Shown one piece after another: positions 62,565-64,000 of a DNA stretch of 64,000 bases. How positions within the stretch are numbered: position 1 is the stretch's first letter; every line of letters begins with the position of its first letter. The stretch comes from CAIKZJ01 sp964626015 (GTDB lineage Bacteria; Bacteroidota; Ignavibacteria; Tepidaquicellales; Tepidaquicellaceae): contig CAZVCC010000010.1 in assembly GCA_964626015.1 (NCBI GenBank), positions 1 through 64,000 of the forward strand. Direction: 5' to 3'. The position numbers and the translations under genes were made by a program. Below the pieces are notes generated by a model, which was not told where the DNA came from, did no database searches, and saw only the letters and a list, made by a program, of their open reading frames with translations.

Positions 62565-63803
62565 ATGAAAAAGTTAATTTTCCCCAAAGTAATTTTAATA
62601 CTCTTATCATTACTATTATTCTCATGCGAAAGCACTGTCGTTAATACAGGCAATCCAAATTACGACAAGGTGTTCAGAGCGGTTGACAGCATCCGCCAGT
62701 CGCTCCAGTCTTCTACAGGCAAAACCATTCATTCGTTAAATCTTCTTATTAGTACTCCTGCTGAGGAAATATTCGTTTCTTCCGTGCCCGCAGGCGGTAC
62801 GCCGATTACAAAGAACACATACTTCCGCTTTGCGAGCAATACGAAGAATATGACTGCCGCCGCTGTACTGAACATGCAGGAAGACGGCTGGCTGAACATT
62901 TCTGACCATATTGTTGATATGATTCCCGGCAGCACTTCACCATACGTACCTGCTCTTCCCTCATGGAATATCCCTTATAAAAATCAAATAACAATCGAAC
63001 AGCTCCTTAAGCACAGCGCCGGTGTTTATGACCTTTCGAATGATACAGTTCCCGGCTTGGGTGGAATGTCTTATGTCGATTACGTCGAAAGTCTCGACCC
63101 GAACCATCAGTTTGCAGTAGGCGAATTTGCAAACCAGCTGAGGGTGAACAATCTTTCATCCTTTCCTCCGGGCACAAATCACAGCTACTCCAATACAGGC
63201 TTTGCAATACTGAGCGAAATAATTGCTCGTGTTTATTCGGTTCGCAAAGGTACGGCAAAAGTCTATTCAGATTACTTGTACGATTATTTATTCGGCGGCT
63301 CTTCGCCCGTTCCTCTTCCTGTAACATTTCCCTATCTGGCAACTCATCAGTCCATGCCTCCGCCCTTTGTTTCAAGCACTGAATACCTGCAAAGCGGTGG
63401 TGTAAAAACTTTCACAAACTGCAACATGAGCGCTAACGTCGGAGAGGGAAATGGATATGGTACCATGAACCACCTGAACATCTACATACGCTCATTAATG
63501 ACAGGTTCAAATATACTGACGCCCGCAAGCCTGAATTTAATGAAAACAGATATCTCTCCCGGCTCAACTAACTATGCACTCGGCTGCGCTTTAATACAAA
63601 ACCTCGGATACGGACATACAGGCTCAACCCACGGATACCTCTCTGCAATGTTCTACGACCCTCAGACAGGCGTTTCCGTTATATGCATGATACCTGTATG
63701 GGATTTTTCAAACGGAATGGTTTCATACACAAATGTTAACACAGCAATGTTCATGGCGTGTTATGCAGCCCGTTCCGCACTCGGCTATCCGGGTCTGCCG
63801 TAA
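62565..63803 (+). CDS. Lipoprotein serine hydrolase, class C beta-lactamase fold
   Basis: 412 residues from ATG 62565; an in-frame TTG sits two codons upstream. Lipoprotein signal with lipobox LFSC (Cys21). The penicillin-binding/beta-lactamase catalytic set is complete: S91-N-T-K94 (SxxK), Y208-S-N210 (YxN) and H351-T-G353 (the KTG-box equivalent). It could be a D-Ala-D-Ala carboxypeptidase, an esterase or a beta-lactamase-like enzyme; sequence alone does not decide. It is flanked on both sides by 9-mer repeat DNA, and appears monocistronic. Confidence 0.85.
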   Translation: MKKLIFPKVILILLSLLLFSCESTVVNTGNPNYDKVFRAVDSIRQSLQSSTGKTIHSLNLLISTPAEEIFVSSVPAGGTPITKNTYFRFASNTKNMTAAAVLNMQEDGWLNISDHIVDMIPGSTSPYVPALPSWNIPYKNQITIEQLLKHSAGVYDLSNDTVPGLGGMSYVDYVESLDPNHQFAVGEFANQLRVNNLSSFPPGTNHSYSNTGFAILSEIIARVYSVRKGTAKVYSDYLYDYLFGGSSPVPLPVTFPYLATHQSMPPPFVSSTEYLQSGGVKTFTNCNMSANVGEGNGYGTMNHLNIYIRSLMTGSNILTPASLNLMKTDISPGSTNYALGCALIQNLGYGHTGSTHGYLSAMFYDPQTGVSVICMIPVWDFSNGMVSYTNVNTAMFMACYAARSALGYPGLP

Positions 63804-63824
63804 ACGATAAGCAAATTCTAATAT

Positions 63825-64000
63825 TAACTTTGTGTGCTCAGTAATTTTCTCAGTGCTCTCAGAAAACCAATTCCGAAAAAATCTCTGCGCTCTTTGCGCC
63901 CTGCGGTTTAATGCTCTTAGAAATAATACAAATCTTTCCTCTGTGGCCTCAGTGAACTCAGTATTGAAAAATCTTAGTGGTGAAAAATCTCTTGTTCTTA
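63825..64000. repeat. 9-mer intergenic repeats at the right edge
   Basis: Triple 9-mers at 63882-63906 (last unit shortened) followed by TTTAA, and degenerate copies on both sides (near 63855 and 63930-63970). The window ends inside this repeat-rich stretch. Confidence 0.7.

Noticed and set aside
1..64000. tRNA, rRNA or riboswitch
   Set aside because: None recognised by eye on either strand; a covariance-model scan (tRNAscan-SE, Infernal against Rfam) would settle it.
1..64000. Prophage or insertion sequence
   Set aside because: No transposase, integrase or phage structural gene was recognised despite the repeats.

Overview
The window looks like a draft or metagenome-assembled scaffold (it contains a run of exactly 100 N) from a low-GC member of the Bacteroidota/Chlorobi/Ignavibacteriota group, most likely an Ignavibacteria-like bacterium. 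The basis is ten predicted secreted proteins ending in a type IX secretion (T9SS, type A) C-terminal sorting domain with the motif QNYPNPFNP, a fused alpha+beta E1 2-oxoacid dehydrogenase, a DUF5683 protein beside secG, and few recognisable Shine-Dalgarno sites. The phylum call is inference from protein families. I saw no rRNA, tRNA or CRISPR array, and no T9SS machinery genes.

Left part (1-26 kb). A truncated gene and a MobA-like nucleotidyltransferase are followed by a VapBC-like toxin-antitoxin pair. Next come three minus-strand T9SS cargo genes (2194-7382) linked by near-identical direct repeats, divergent from a long transketolase whose upstream region has been copied into the cargo cluster. 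Then come a small secreted protein, a DUF1801 protein, a fumarylacetoacetase operon with an uncharacterised partner, and a lipoprotein. More T9SS beta-propeller proteins follow: two on the minus strand (14745-18029), a triple-repeat lipoprotein, and a row of four on the plus strand (19808-25974) whose sorting domains are almost the same at DNA level. This is a surface and secreted-protein region shaped by duplication and domain exchange.

Repeat island (25975-26944). It holds an 11-bp tandem array, a scaffold gap lying inside a direct repeat, and nested palindromes. It separates the cargo genes from housekeeping and envelope genes.

Middle part (26.9-42.2 kb). A YfhO-like membrane protein, split acyl-CoA carboxylase subunits (biotin carboxylase and biotin carrier), a PrsW-like protease, and a tightly overlapping surface-polysaccharide cluster (seven glycosyltransferases and a flippase) run into nadD and a Yip1-family protein, ending at a strong hairpin.

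Right part (42.2-64 kb). This holds a fused E1 dehydrogenase, rho, an RNase E/G-family gene and a short nuoG-like gene; small membrane, lipoprotein, YbjQ and RapZ-C genes; a T9SS-tagged endonuclease I and an M3 peptidase. An eight-gene minus-strand operon follows (secG, DUF5683, asnS, NYN, HD, ABC ATPase, ABC permease, lipoprotein), then a class C beta-lactamase-fold serine hydrolase.

The most unusual signals are: a cargo gene that is a chimera of its two neighbours, with the crossover in the DNA encoding NYPNPFNP; small palindromic elements found both between genes and in-frame inside sorting-domain loops; and intergenic repeats built as three consecutive 9-mers followed by a TTAAA-like word.
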